Position numbers and translations under genes: made by a program. The notes beneath the pieces are model-generated. The model saw nothing but the letters and a program-made list of their open reading frames with translations, was not told where the DNA came from and made no database searches. Below, one piece after another: positions 17,176 to 25,498 of a stretch of DNA of 64,000 nucleotides. Source of the stretch: Paenimyroides tangerinum. GTDB lineage: Bacteria; Bacteroidota; Bacteroidia; Flavobacteriales; Flavobacteriaceae. Location: NCBI RefSeq assembly GCF_003865405.1, contig NZ_RQVQ01000011.1:34495-98494 (forward strand), read 5' to 3'. Positions within the stretch are counted from its first letter, which is position 1. Each line of letters opens with the position of its first letter.

Positions 17176-18171
17176 TTATGTTCTCATTTTTTCTATTAAA
17201 TTAATAAGACGTGATGAATATCCAATTTCGTTGTCATACCATCCAACGATTTTAACCATTCTGTCTAAAACGGAAGTCAATTGCGCATCAAACAAACAAG
17301 AATGTGTATTACCAACAACATCAATTGAAACAATTGGATCTTCAGTATATTCCAAAATTCCTTTCAATTCATTTTCGGATGCTTTTTTGAAAGCTTCATT
17401 GATTTCTTCAACAGTTACATCTCTATTTACGTAACAAGTAATATCTGTAAGCGAACCATTAGGAACAGGAACTCGAATTCCACCTCCGCCAATTCTACCT
17501 TCATATTCTGGGAAAATTTTGGTCAATGCTTTGGCAGCTCCAGTTGTAGTTGGAATCATAGATTGTGCAGCGCCTCTTGCTCTACGTAAATCTTTATGTG
17601 GCTGATCGTGTAAACTTTGATCCGTAGTATAGGAGTGAACTGTTGTTATAAAAGCTTTATCTAAACCACAAAGTTCCTTTATGATTTTAATCATCGAAGC
17701 GGCATTGTTTGTTGTGCAAGTTGCATTCGAAACAATCAATTCGGTTCCGTCTAAAATAGAATCATTAACTCCTAAAACAATAGTTTTGATAAGATTGTCT
17801 TCTGGAGATACTGAAAGAATGACTTTTTTAGCTCCGTTATTTATATGATTTTGAAGAAGTTCAGTAGTTTTATGTTTACCTGTACTTTCAATCACGAAAT
17901 CAATATTTAAGTCATTCCAATTTAAATTTGAAATTTCTTTTTCGTGAAAGAAAACGATTTTTTTATTGTTTATTATTATATGATTTTCATCAAAAGATAT
18001 TTCTTCAGATAACTTTCCATGAATACTATCATATTTTAATAAGTGAGCCATCGTTTTATTATCAGCCAAATCATTAATCGCTACAACTTCAATTGTAGGA
18101 TGATTTATTAATAAACGGAATAAATTTCTTCCGATTCTTCCGAAACCGTTAATTGCAATTCTTGTTTTCAT
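17176..18171 (-). CDS. gap: type I glyceraldehyde-3-phosphate dehydrogenase
   Basis: Glycolytic/gluconeogenic enzyme that oxidatively phosphorylates glyceraldehyde-3-phosphate. At 331 residues it is full length. The Rossmann motif NGFGRIGRN is at 8-16, and Asp34 after the second strand favours NAD. The catalytic Cys152 lies in SNATCTTN, where most homologues have SNASCTTN, and the catalytic His179 in TTVHSYTTDQ. Phosphate-site residues are in RRARGAAQSMIP and GGGIRVPVPNGS. It lies 40 nt behind lipA with a terminator-like hairpin between, and no promoter box in the gap. Confidence 0.95.
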   Translation of the reverse strand: MKTRIAINGFGRIGRNLFRLLINHPTIEVVAINDLADNKTMAHLLKYDSIHGKLSEEISFDENHIIINNKKIVFFHEKEISNLNWNDLNIDFVIESTGKHKTTELLQNHINNGAKKVILSVSPEDNLIKTIVLGVNDSILDGTELIVSNATCTTNNAASMIKIIKELCGLDKAFITTVHSYTTDQSLHDQPHKDLRRARGAAQSMIPTTTGAAKALTKIFPEYEGRIGGGGIRVPVPNGSLTDITCYVNRDVTVEEINEAFKKASENELKGILEYTEDPIVSIDVVGNTHSCLFDAQLTSVLDRMVKIVGWYDNEIGYSSRLINLIEKMRT

Positions 18172-18176
18172 TAGCT

Positions 18177-18206
18177 AAAAAAATGAGGTCGCTCCAAAGA
18201 ACGACC
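18177..18206 (-). terminator. terminator-like hairpin between lipA and gap
   Basis: On the minus strand, GGTCGTTC, loop TTTG, GAGCGACC (one T-G pair), then a 7-T run that ends 6 nt before the gap ATG. It may end lipA transcripts or reduce read-through into gap. Confidence 0.7.
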
Positions 18207-18211
18207 ATAAA

Positions 18212-19084
18212 TTATAAAATATGTTTTTGAGCTTTGTATGATGAACGAACTAAAGCACCACTTTCAACGTGTCTAAATCCAAGTTCTAAACCAATTTGCT
18301 CGTATTTTTTGAATTGTTCTGGAGTAATAAACTCTTTAACGGGTAAATGTTTTTTACTAGGTTGTAAATATTGACCAATTGTTAAGACATCTAAATTTAC
18401 AGCTTTTAAATCATGCATAGTTTGGATAACTTCTTCTTCAGTTTCTCCCAATCCAAGCATAATTCCTGTTTTTGTACGATTAGCTCCATTCGCTTTTAAA
18501 TAACGAAGAACCTCTAAACTACGATCATATTTTGCTTGAATACGAACTTCACGAGTTAAACGACGAACCGTTTCCATATTATGAGAAATCACTTCTGGAT
18601 TAACTTCTAAAATTCGATCAATGTTTCTTTCGATACCTTGAAAGTCAGGAATTAAAGTTTCTAGAGTAGTGGTAGGATTCATTCTGCGGACAGCTTTTAT
18701 AGTTTCTGCCCAAATAATTGACCCACCATCCTTTAAATCATCTCTATCCACACTTGTTAAAACAGCGTGTTTGATATTCATTAACTTTATAGAACGAGCA
18801 ACTTTTTCTGGTTCGTCCCAATCAACAGTTTCTGGACGTCCAGTTTTTACACCGCAGAAACCACATGAACGTGTACAAATATTTCCTAAAATCATAAATG
18901 TTGCAGTTCCTTCACCCCAACATTCACCCATATTTGGACAACTTCCAGATGTACAAATGGTATTTAATTTATATTTGTCAACCAAACCTCTCAGTTCGGT
19001 ATATTTTTTTCCAGTTGGTAATTTAACGCGTAACCATTTAGGTTTTCCTTGCGTTGGTTTATTTGAGTCTAAAACTGTTTCCAT
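18212..19084 (-). CDS. lipA: lipoyl synthase
   Basis: Radical-SAM enzyme that inserts two sulfur atoms into octanoyl groups to form lipoyl cofactor. The 290-residue protein has both cluster motifs: the auxiliary cluster Cys44, Cys49, Cys55 ([12 protein letters not shown]) and the radical-SAM cluster Cys70, Cys74, Cys77 (CTRSCGFC). The C-terminal RSSY motif, which ligates the auxiliary cluster, is present (VRSSYKA). I chose the ATG at 19084 because an in-frame TTG at 19108 sits inside the -7 box. It is upstream of gap. Confidence 0.96.
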   Translation of the reverse strand: METVLDSNKPTQGKPKWLRVKLPTGKKYTELRGLVDKYKLNTICTSGSCPNMGECWGEGTATFMILGNICTRSCGFCGVKTGRPETVDWDEPEKVARSIKLMNIKHAVLTSVDRDDLKDGGSIIWAETIKAVRRMNPTTTLETLIPDFQGIERNIDRILEVNPEVISHNMETVRRLTREVRIQAKYDRSLEVLRYLKANGANRTKTGIMLGLGETEEEVIQTMHDLKAVNLDVLTIGQYLQPSKKHLPVKEFITPEQFKKYEQIGLELGFRHVESGALVRSSYKAQKHIL

Positions 19085-19105
19085 GCTAAAGATTTCTATC
19101 TCCAA

Positions 19106-19113
19106 CAAAGATA
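19106..19113 (-). promoter_or_regulatory. -7 box TATCTTTG for lipA
   Basis: Exact match on the minus strand, giving a leader of about 14 nt to the ATG at 19084. Confidence 0.55.
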
Positions 19114-19265
19114 ATGATTATTAATGTTTTGATTATGATAAAAAAAAATAATTGTGATTAATCATAAAAATATTCATTATTTATTTGAAACCTGCAATAA
19201 AAAGTAATTTCACAATTATTATAAGACATTTTACCACACAAATTTTTGCTGATTTTTTACATAAA

Positions 19266-19296
19266 AAAAACGTGAAATCATTAATTTCACGTTTTT
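19266..19296 (-). terminator. terminator after first OmpA gene
   Basis: Perfect 13-bp stem AAAAACGTGAAAT / ATTTCACGTTTTT with loop CATTA and flanking A/T tracts. Confidence 0.85.
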
Positions 19297-19305
19297 AAGT
19301 TTTAA

Positions 19306-20577
19306 TTATTTTATTAAAATAATCTCAGTTCTACGATTGTTAGCTCTTCCTTGAGCAGTTTTGTTTGTATCAATTGGATCTGCAGAACCATAGCCTTTAG
19401 CCACTAATCTATCAGATTTAATACCATTTTTAACCAAGTAATCTTTTACAGCATTCGCTCTTGCATCCGATAATGGCAAGTTGATACTTGTGCTACCTGT
19501 ACTATCGGTATAACCTTTTATGTAAAATTTAGAATTAGGGAATTCTTTCATTTTTTTAATAATACCATCTAACACAACGTAAGATTGAGTTTGGAAAGTT
19601 GATTGATTAGTATTAAATAAAATTGTTTTAGCATATCCATTTAATACATCAATATCTTTTTTCTCCATTTGTGGACATCCGTTATTAGATCTAGGACCAG
19701 CTAATTCTGGACATTCGTCTAAATGATCTGGAACACCATCTTTATCTTTATCTGGCCATGGACAACCATGGTTATCTACTGCTCCCGGTACATTAATACA
19801 TTTATCTAAATAATCAGGTGTTCCATCATTGTCAGAATCTTTCATTTTATCATCAACGTCTGTTAATTTAGTTTGAATTTCTTCTAATTCATTATGGATT
19901 TCATCTAAATTTACAGCAGCTGGGGTACTTACATACCAATCTGCATGTTCTTTAGCACCGCCAAGATAAAACGATAAACCTAATGTTGCGTTGTATAAAG
20001 TACCTTCAAAAGTTCTTAATTTTTTAACTCCATCAGTACGTCCATCGAATGTCCAATCTTGTTCAATGTTTTTAATCATTGTAAAGTCGGCGTTTAAAGC
20101 TACACGTTTGCCTAGTTTAATTTGCCCTGTTAAACCAGCCATAACATTACCCATTTCGTCAGTACCTTTAAAGTAATCATTTGTCATCCAACTATAACCA
20201 AATCCAGCATGAGCTTGTAGATTAAAAACTCGAGTCCAATCTTCAAAGTTCATTATTCGCCCTAGATTTGCTACTCCTTGAATATTGGTTCTATAATATT
20301 TGGTTTTGAAATCTAAAGAATTTTTCCCATTCTTCATGTCATCATACCCAAAATCAACTTTTAAACCAAATTTGTTATTAAACATGTAACGAACTCCTGC
20401 ATCAACATGGTAAAAACTTTCGAAAGTTTCTGAATAATAACCAGGAGTCATTGGTTTAGCAGGTTTAGTTAAACCTCCATTAAAATCAAGAGACCATTTA
20501 TTATATGGTTTTTCTTGCGCGTTAATATTGCTCGTTGCTATTGCAACAAGAAATAAAGATAATACAATTTTTTTCAT
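19306..20577 (-). CDS. OmpA family outer-membrane protein, copy 1
   Basis: A 423-residue structural outer-membrane protein that should tie the outer membrane to peptidoglycan. Signal peptide ends near residue 20 (NINAQ). An N-terminal eight-strand-like barrel covers about 22-210. A linker has calcium-binding thrombospondin type-3 repeats (DSDNDGTPDYLDKC near 250 and DKDKDGVPDHLDEC near 278). The C-terminal OmpA domain (about 310-423) has the SDARANAVKDYLVKNGI and NNRRTEIIL motifs of peptidoglycan binding. It is paralogous to the next gene upstream, and the C-terminal halves are nearly identical. Each copy has its own promoter and terminator. Confidence 0.93.
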   Translation of the reverse strand: MKKIVLSLFLVAIATSNINAQEKPYNKWSLDFNGGLTKPAKPMTPGYYSETFESFYHVDAGVRYMFNNKFGLKVDFGYDDMKNGKNSLDFKTKYYRTNIQGVANLGRIMNFEDWTRVFNLQAHAGFGYSWMTNDYFKGTDEMGNVMAGLTGQIKLGKRVALNADFTMIKNIEQDWTFDGRTDGVKKLRTFEGTLYNATLGLSFYLGGAKEHADWYVSTPAAVNLDEIHNELEEIQTKLTDVDDKMKDSDNDGTPDYLDKCINVPGAVDNHGCPWPDKDKDGVPDHLDECPELAGPRSNNGCPQMEKKDIDVLNGYAKTILFNTNQSTFQTQSYVVLDGIIKKMKEFPNSKFYIKGYTDSTGSTSINLPLSDARANAVKDYLVKNGIKSDRLVAKGYGSADPIDTNKTAQGRANNRRTEIILIK

Positions 20578-20629
20578 ACTTTTTTTTCTAAATTAAATTC
20601 AAGAACAACAACAAACTTGAATTATTTAT

Positions 20630-20660
20630 CAAAAGTACTTAAATTTTAACAAAAAACAAT
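20630..20660 (-). promoter_or_regulatory. promoter of OmpA copy 1
   Basis: Minus strand: ATTG at 20660-20657, a 19-nt spacer, then TACTTTTG at 20637-20630. Leader of about 45 nt. Confidence 0.7.
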
Positions 20661-21062
20661 TGTCTTTTTAATTTTAAAAACGTATTAAAAATTCATTTTT
20701 TGTAATTTGAATTTATTGGTTCAAAGAATTTAGAAATTAAAAGTGTTAAATTTTATAAAAATAGTAAAAAATTATAATGCTTTTAAAAAATATAGATAAA
20801 TTTTCTAAATCAAAAAATATGCCGTTTTTTTATTTAATTCCATTATTTTTTATCTTTTTTTTAAAAACTATTAAATAAAAAAATAAGCTTTAATTCATTG
20901 ATTTCTAAAATTTAATTTATTAATTGCTATTAAATAAAAAATCAAGTTTTTAATCTGATGTCTTATTCTGTTTTCTCAAATCTTAGATATCTATAAAAGG
21001 AATTAAAAAAAACTAGTATAAATGAATTTAAAACCAAGGAATACAAGGTTTAACTATATAAA
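20661..21062. other. AT-rich spacer between OmpA paralogues
   Basis: Long A and T runs and no ORF with coding character. Only the promoter of copy 1 and the terminator of copy 2 at its edges can be explained. Confidence 0.5.
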
Positions 21063-21099
21063 AAAATGCGATTTGAAATTTAATTTCAAATCGCATTTT
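21063..21099 (-). terminator. terminator after second OmpA gene
   Basis: Perfect 17-bp stem (21063-21079 with 21083-21099), core TGCGATTTGAAAT, loop TTA. It lies about 64 nt past the stop codon. Confidence 0.85.
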
Positions 21100-21162
21100 A
21101 TATCTAATATACTTTAATAAAATTCAACAAATTTTGATATTTAAAATATCTTTTGAAAAATA

Positions 21163-22509
21163 TTATTTTAAAATAATTTCTGTTCTTCTATTATTAGCTC
21201 TTCCTGCAGCAGTTTTATTAGAATCTATTGGATCAGCAGAACCGAATCCTTTTGCAGTTAATCTATCAGCTTTAATTCCGTTTTTAACTAAGTAATTTTT
21301 TACTGCATTTGCACGAGCATCAGATAAAGGAATGTTGATTTTATCATTTCCTGTATTATCTGTATATCCGTAAATGTTGAATTTAGTATTTGGAAACTCA
21401 GTCATTTTCTTTACAATATTGTCTAATACTAAGAAAGATTGTGTTTGAAAAGTTGATTGATTTGTGTTAAATAAAATAGTTCTTGCGTAAGAATTCATTT
21501 GTTCAACATCTTTCTTTTCCATTACAGGACATCCATGATTAGATTTTGGACCTGCTACATCTGGACATTGGTCTAAATGATCAGGAGTTCCATCTTTATC
21601 AGCATCTGGCCATGGACAACCTCTGTTTTCAATTGGTCCAGGTACATTAATACAGTTGTCTAAATAATCTGGAGTTCCATCGTTATCAGTATCTCTTAAT
21701 TTTTCTTCAAGAGTGTTGTATTTATTTTGAATTTCCTCTAATTCATTTTGAATTTCCAATACTTCAGTATTTTCTTCATCTTTAGCCACATACCAATCAG
21801 CATGAGTAGACTTGTTTCCTAAATAAAATGTAACACCAATTGTTGTGTTTAACATTGGGTTTAAATGTTTTAGAAATTTTTGAGAAGGATCTGGAACAGA
21901 TATATCAACATTTCCTGTTTGACCATCTACATTAACTGTACCAGAAGCATTTAAATTATTATTTGGTCTAACAGAACCATCCCAAGTATATGCTTGTTTA
22001 AAGTTGTTAATTGCTGTAACATCAAGAGTTAAAGCAATTCTATTACTTAAACGAATCTGAGGAGTAACACCCACCATTATATTTACAGCATTATCATTTC
22101 TATCAGGAAAGTTACCGTAGTTAAATGTAGTGTATCCAGCACCAGCATGTAATAAAATACCAATAGTATTAGTCCATTCTTCAAAAGATAAAACTCTACC
22201 AACGTTGATGATACCTTCTAAATTATATCTATAAATATCAGTTTTAAATGATTTTGAATGATCACCATTTTTTAAGTTATCATAACCAAAGCTTGCTTTT
22301 AAACCAAATTTACTGTTTACCATGAAACGTACACCTGCATTGGTATGTAAAAAATTAAATGGAGCATTATAACCCTCACCCCAATTATGTAATGCTTTAT
22401 TAGCACCACCATTCAATTCAACAGACCATTTATTGTATTCTGAAGTTTGAGCAGTAACTGAATTATTTGCAATAAATAAAGTTAATAATGGTAATAATAA
22501 TTTTTTCAT
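21163..22509 (-). CDS. OmpA family outer-membrane protein, copy 2
   Basis: A 448-residue paralogue of the gene at 19306 with the same order: signal peptide (ends near 20, VTAQ), barrel (about 22-235), thrombospondin type-3 repeats (DTDNDGTPDYLDNC and DADKDGTPDHLDQC) and C-terminal OmpA peptidoglycan-binding domain. The barrel carries an extra loop of about 20 residues (around 185-210, rich in Asn, Gly and Val) not in copy 1, so a surface loop differs. The barrel halves have diverged more than the OmpA halves. Expressed from its own promoter. Confidence 0.93.
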   Translation of the reverse strand: MKKLLLPLLTLFIANNSVTAQTSEYNKWSVELNGGANKALHNWGEGYNAPFNFLHTNAGVRFMVNSKFGLKASFGYDNLKNGDHSKSFKTDIYRYNLEGIINVGRVLSFEEWTNTIGILLHAGAGYTTFNYGNFPDRNDNAVNIMVGVTPQIRLSNRIALTLDVTAINNFKQAYTWDGSVRPNNNLNASGTVNVDGQTGNVDISVPDPSQKFLKHLNPMLNTTIGVTFYLGNKSTHADWYVAKDEENTEVLEIQNELEEIQNKYNTLEEKLRDTDNDGTPDYLDNCINVPGPIENRGCPWPDADKDGTPDHLDQCPDVAGPKSNHGCPVMEKKDVEQMNSYARTILFNTNQSTFQTQSFLVLDNIVKKMTEFPNTKFNIYGYTDNTGNDKINIPLSDARANAVKNYLVKNGIKADRLTAKGFGSADPIDSNKTAAGRANNRRTEIILK

Positions 22510-22569
22510 AAATACTTTTTTAAATTATTTAGATTTTTGTTTTTATTAATCAAATTCAGATTAATATCG

Positions 22570-22600
22570 CAAAAATAAGTTTTTATTTAGAAAAAACAAC
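22570..22600 (-). promoter_or_regulatory. promoter of OmpA copy 2
   Basis: Minus strand: GTTG at 22600-22597, a 19-nt spacer, then TATTTTTG at 22577-22570. Same spacing as the promoter of copy 1. Leader of about 54 nt. Confidence 0.72.
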
Positions 22601-22616
22601 TATTACAGATGTTAAT

Positions 22617-22904
22617 TTATTTCATTTGCTCAATCCAATACTTTTCAGAATAGAATGTACCAAAGGGTAGGACAGAAGCTATTAGTATTAAAAATGTCTT
22701 TTTTAAAGACCATTTTAGTTCAATTGCAAGAAAAATAGCTAAAACGACATACAATACAAATAAAAGTCCATGAGCCATACCTAGAGGAAATAAAATTTGT
22801 TTATATAATTCTAGGTTATTAGATTTTATGACAAACATATTAAAGAATAAACATAAATATGATATTCCTTCTAAATATGCGATTATTTTAAAAAACTTTT
22901 TCAT
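22617..22904 (-). CDS. DUF3817 small membrane protein
   Basis: A 95-residue inner-membrane protein with three hydrophobic segments (about 5-25, 37-62, 68-85). The start KKFFKIIAYLEGISYLCLFF and the PLGMAHGLLFVLYV block fit DUF3817, a family of unknown function. It follows the gene at 22934 by 29 nt, and that gap holds a terminator hairpin whose T run ends 6 nt before this ATG. Expression therefore probably depends on read-through. Its stop is close to the promoter of OmpA copy 2. Confidence 0.8.
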   Translation of the reverse strand: MKKFFKIIAYLEGISYLCLFFNMFVIKSNNLELYKQILFPLGMAHGLLFVLYVVLAIFLAIELKWSLKKTFLILIASVLPFGTFYSEKYWIEQMK

Positions 22905-22910
22905 AGTATC

Positions 22911-22943
22911 AAAAAAAGAGTTTTAGTAATTAACTAAAACTCT
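22911..22943 (-). terminator. terminator overlapping end of 22934 gene
   Basis: Perfect 11-bp stem AGAGTTTTAGT / ACTAAAACTCT (22917-22927 with 22933-22943), followed on the minus strand by seven T. The stop codon of the upstream gene (22934-22936) is inside the first arm. Confidence 0.82.
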
Positions 22944-23320
22944 AGCATTAATTTATTATAATCTTTTAAATCTAAAATATTGTGTTTATTTTCTAAATCT
23001 AGCATTAAAGACAATAAATAGTTTAAACTTTCTGTATTTGTAGAACCAAATTCATTGATTTCATTTTCATCAACAGGTTCATCTGAAGGAATTTGAATTA
23101 AAAAATCATTATTTTTTTCAATGTGTTCGTAAGCTAAACGCAAAGCCTTAACAACAACCGGATTTTCTTCTAATAAAGCAAATTCTCTAAGTTTTTTCAA
23201 TTCAGGTATGATTGTATTTGCATCAATTCCTTTAGAAATAATTTCCCCTTGAATTTGTTTGATTAATTTTTGTGCATTTGAATTTTCCACTGTGTATCTA
23301 TTTATATCAATTTGTTGCAA
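22934..23320 (-). CDS. hypothetical acidic protein, 128 aa
   Basis: Not recognised beyond a likely flavobacterial family. Soluble, helical, with no signal peptide or cysteine. The middle block LKKLREFALLEENPVVVKALRLAYEHI is the most conserved-looking part. The reading starts at TTG (23320), whose three bases are also the end of a TACTTTTG box (23325-23318). If that box is the promoter, this TTG is not transcribed and the start would be a GTG at 23290. I could not settle this. The gene precedes DUF3817. Confidence 0.65.
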   Translation of the reverse strand: MQQIDINRYTVENSNAQKLIKQIQGEIISKGIDANTIIPELKKLREFALLEENPVVVKALRLAYEHIEKNNDFLIQIPSDEPVDENEINEFGSTNTESLNYLLSLMLDLENKHNILDLKDYNKLMLEF

Positions 23321-23440
23321 AAGTATGTTTATTATACTTTATAGCATAATCTTTTTTTACTTTTCTTTATAAAAAAATATTGACCTATAATATATATTAT
23401 GTAAAATAGAAATTTATTTTCATCTTTCATTTTTCTAGTT

Positions 23441-23448
23441 TACATTTG
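23441..23448 (+). promoter_or_regulatory. -7 box TACATTTG for DMT transporter
   Basis: Exact TAnnTTTG match 20 nt before the ATG at 23468. Confidence 0.5.
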
Positions 23449-23467
23449 ATTCTTTAAAATAATTATA

Positions 23468-24319
23468 ATGATATATTTATTGATAAGTATTTTTTGTAGC
23501 GTTTTTGTTGGAATTTTATTTAAAAAAACAAAACCTAGTTTCTCTGAAGGTTTTACTATGATTACTTTAAACTATTTAGTTTCAATCTTTCTGTGTTACA
23601 GTTTATTTGATATTAACATTTCAAGCTTTAATTTAAATTATTCAATATTAATTCCTTTGATAATATTAATGCCAACAGTTTTCTATATTTTAAATTTATC
23701 TATCAATAAATCTGGAATAATCAAAACTGATATTGCTCAAAGAATATCTTTAATAATTCCAATTTCTGCTTCTTTTTTGATTTTTGGAGAATCAATTTCT
23801 TTATTTAAATGGATTGGAATTATATTAGGTTTTACTTCTGTAATTCTAATGCTTTATAAATCAAACCAAACTGTAAAATCAAATTCAATTTATTTAGGAT
23901 TTGTTTTTTTAGGTTATGGAATTATTGATGTACTTTTCAAGCAAATAGCCATTCAAAAAACTCAACCATTCACAACTTATCTTTTTTTTATTTTTATTGG
24001 TTGTTTTTTTACTTCACTTATAGTTTCGATTTTTATAAAAAAAACAAAGTTTGAAATAAACAAAAAAATATTTTTATATGGTTTAATTTTAGGCTGTTTA
24101 AATTTTTTAAATATTTACTTTTATTTGAATGCTCATAAAATATATAACGATCAACCGTCAACTGTTTTTGCAGTTATGAATTTTGGTGTCATTTCATTAG
24201 CTACAGTTTTAGGCGTATTCATATTCAAAGAAAAATTATCAAAAAAGAATATTATTGGAATTATTTTAGCTGTTTTTGCTATTATATTTGTTTTATATTC
24301 TCAATATAAAAACATATAA
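23468..24319 (+). CDS. EamA/DMT family transporter
   Basis: A 283-residue inner-membrane protein with about ten hydrophobic helices in two five-helix halves, as in drug/metabolite transporters. The end of each half has the expected pattern: SLFKWIGIILGFTSVILML near residues 115-135 and LSKKNIIGIILAVFAIIFVLY at the C-terminus. The substrate cannot be deduced. The stop is one base before the start of the Nudix gene, so the two are co-transcribed. Confidence 0.82.
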   Translation: MIYLLISIFCSVFVGILFKKTKPSFSEGFTMITLNYLVSIFLCYSLFDINISSFNLNYSILIPLIILMPTVFYILNLSINKSGIIKTDIAQRISLIIPISASFLIFGESISLFKWIGIILGFTSVILMLYKSNQTVKSNSIYLGFVFLGYGIIDVLFKQIAIQKTQPFTTYLFFIFIGCFFTSLIVSIFIKKTKFEINKKIFLYGLILGCLNFLNIYFYLNAHKIYNDQPSTVFAVMNFGVISLATVLGVFIFKEKLSKKNIIGIILAVFAIIFVLYSQYKNI

Positions 24320-24320
24320 T

Positions 24321-24743
24321 ATGTACATTTCAAAAATATTTGTAACAGTAGATAATGTTGTAATTCGTAAAGTTGATAACCAATTTGAAATTCTTTTAAT
24401 AAAACGACTAAAAGAACCTTTTATGGATTGTTGGGCTTTACCTGGTGGTTTTGTTGATGAAAATGAAGATTTAGTAACAGCTGCTAAACGCGAATTACTT
24501 GAAGAAACTTCTATACAAGTAAATGATGTTTTGCAAATTGGTGCTTACGGTAAACCGTTTCGAGACCCAAGAAGTCATGTAGTTAGTATCGCATTTTATG
24601 CAGAAGTTGATAAAGATGTTATTGCTAAAGCAGCAGATGATGCTAAAGATGTTAACTGGTTTAAAATAAACAACTTACCTCCCACTGCTTTTGATCATAA
24701 TGAGATAATAAGCGATGCGATTTTAAAATTCAATCTTTTTTAA
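24321..24743 (+). CDS. Nudix hydrolase
   Basis: A 140-residue pyrophosphatase that hydrolyses nucleoside diphosphates linked to another group. The Nudix box runs from Gly43 to Ile65: GFVDENE, then REL at 57-59 and EE at 61-62. The box glycine after EE is replaced by Ser64. The tail VNWFKINNLPPTAFDHNEII resembles ADP-ribose pyrophosphatase-like family members, so ADP-ribose is a reasonable but unproven substrate. I chose the ATG at 24321; an upstream TTG start would overlap the transporter. It is tightly coupled to that gene. Confidence 0.88.
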   Translation: MYISKIFVTVDNVVIRKVDNQFEILLIKRLKEPFMDCWALPGGFVDENEDLVTAAKRELLEETSIQVNDVLQIGAYGKPFRDPRSHVVSIAFYAEVDKDVIAKAADDAKDVNWFKINNLPPTAFDHNEIISDAILKFNLF

Positions 24744-24950
24744 TTTTGAACAAAATCATTTTTATTGATAGAAAATTAAAACGAATTATTAATCAGAACA
24801 AATCTTACTAATAATTCAGTATAATTTTTTATTTTAAACAAAAAAACTATTTATAATGAGTAATTTTTTTAAATGTAACTTGAATTCTTAATAAATATGT
24901 TTTTTGTTAGGAATTTTTTATATATTTATCTTTAAAAAATATCAAATGTT

Positions 24951-25415
24951 ATGAAAGCAAAAATTGTTATAGCTCTATTTTTATTAGTTGCTTCGTTTTC
25001 AAATGCACAAGAATTAGTTTGGCATACCGATGCAAATAAAGCAATTACCGAGTCTAATAAATCTAAAAAACCCTTAATGCTTTTTTTTACAGGAAGTGAT
25101 TGGTGTGGTTGGTGTATTCGATTACAACAAGAAGTATTTACTCAACCCGATTTTAAAAAATGGGCAAAAGACAATGTTGTTTTATTGGAATTAGATTTCC
25201 CAAGAAGAACTGCTCAAGATGATAAACTTAAAATTCAGAATGCTCAAATTTTACAAGTTTTTGGTGTTCGCGGTTATCCAACTATTTGGTTTGTAAATGC
25301 ACAATTAGAAAACGAGAAAATTAATTTTTCGCAACTAGGCAGTGTTGGATATGTTGCAGGTGGTCCTGAAAAATGGGTTGAATCTGCTAAAACTATTTTA
25401 GCTAATAAAAAGTGA
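24951..25415 (+). CDS. periplasmic thioredoxin-like protein
   Basis: A 154-residue exported thioredoxin-fold protein. The signal peptide ends near residue 19 (FSNAQ). The redox motif Cys52-Gly-Trp-Cys55 lies in GSDWCGWC, resembling thioredoxin_7 and DsbD C-terminal domains. It is likely periplasmic and could take electrons from a DsbD such as the one at 982. A possible promoter is TTG at 24904 with TATCTTTA at 24927-24934. It is monocistronic and ends before a bidirectional terminator. Confidence 0.85.
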   Translation: MKAKIVIALFLLVASFSNAQELVWHTDANKAITESNKSKKPLMLFFTGSDWCGWCIRLQQEVFTQPDFKKWAKDNVVLLELDFPRRTAQDDKLKIQNAQILQVFGVRGYPTIWFVNAQLENEKINFSQLGSVGYVAGGPEKWVESAKTILANKK

Positions 25416-25445
25416 TTTTTATATTTGATTTAAGGTGATTGATAT

Positions 25446-25482
25446 AAAAAGGAGTAGAAATAAATTTTCGACTCCTTTTTTG
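25446..25482. terminator. bidirectional terminator between thioredoxin and nucleoid protein genes
   Basis: Outer stem AAAAAGGAGT / ACTCCTTTTT with inner GAAA / TTTC pairs, and T runs on both strands. Confidence 0.82.
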
Positions 25483-25498
25483 TTTCTATTAAGATAAA

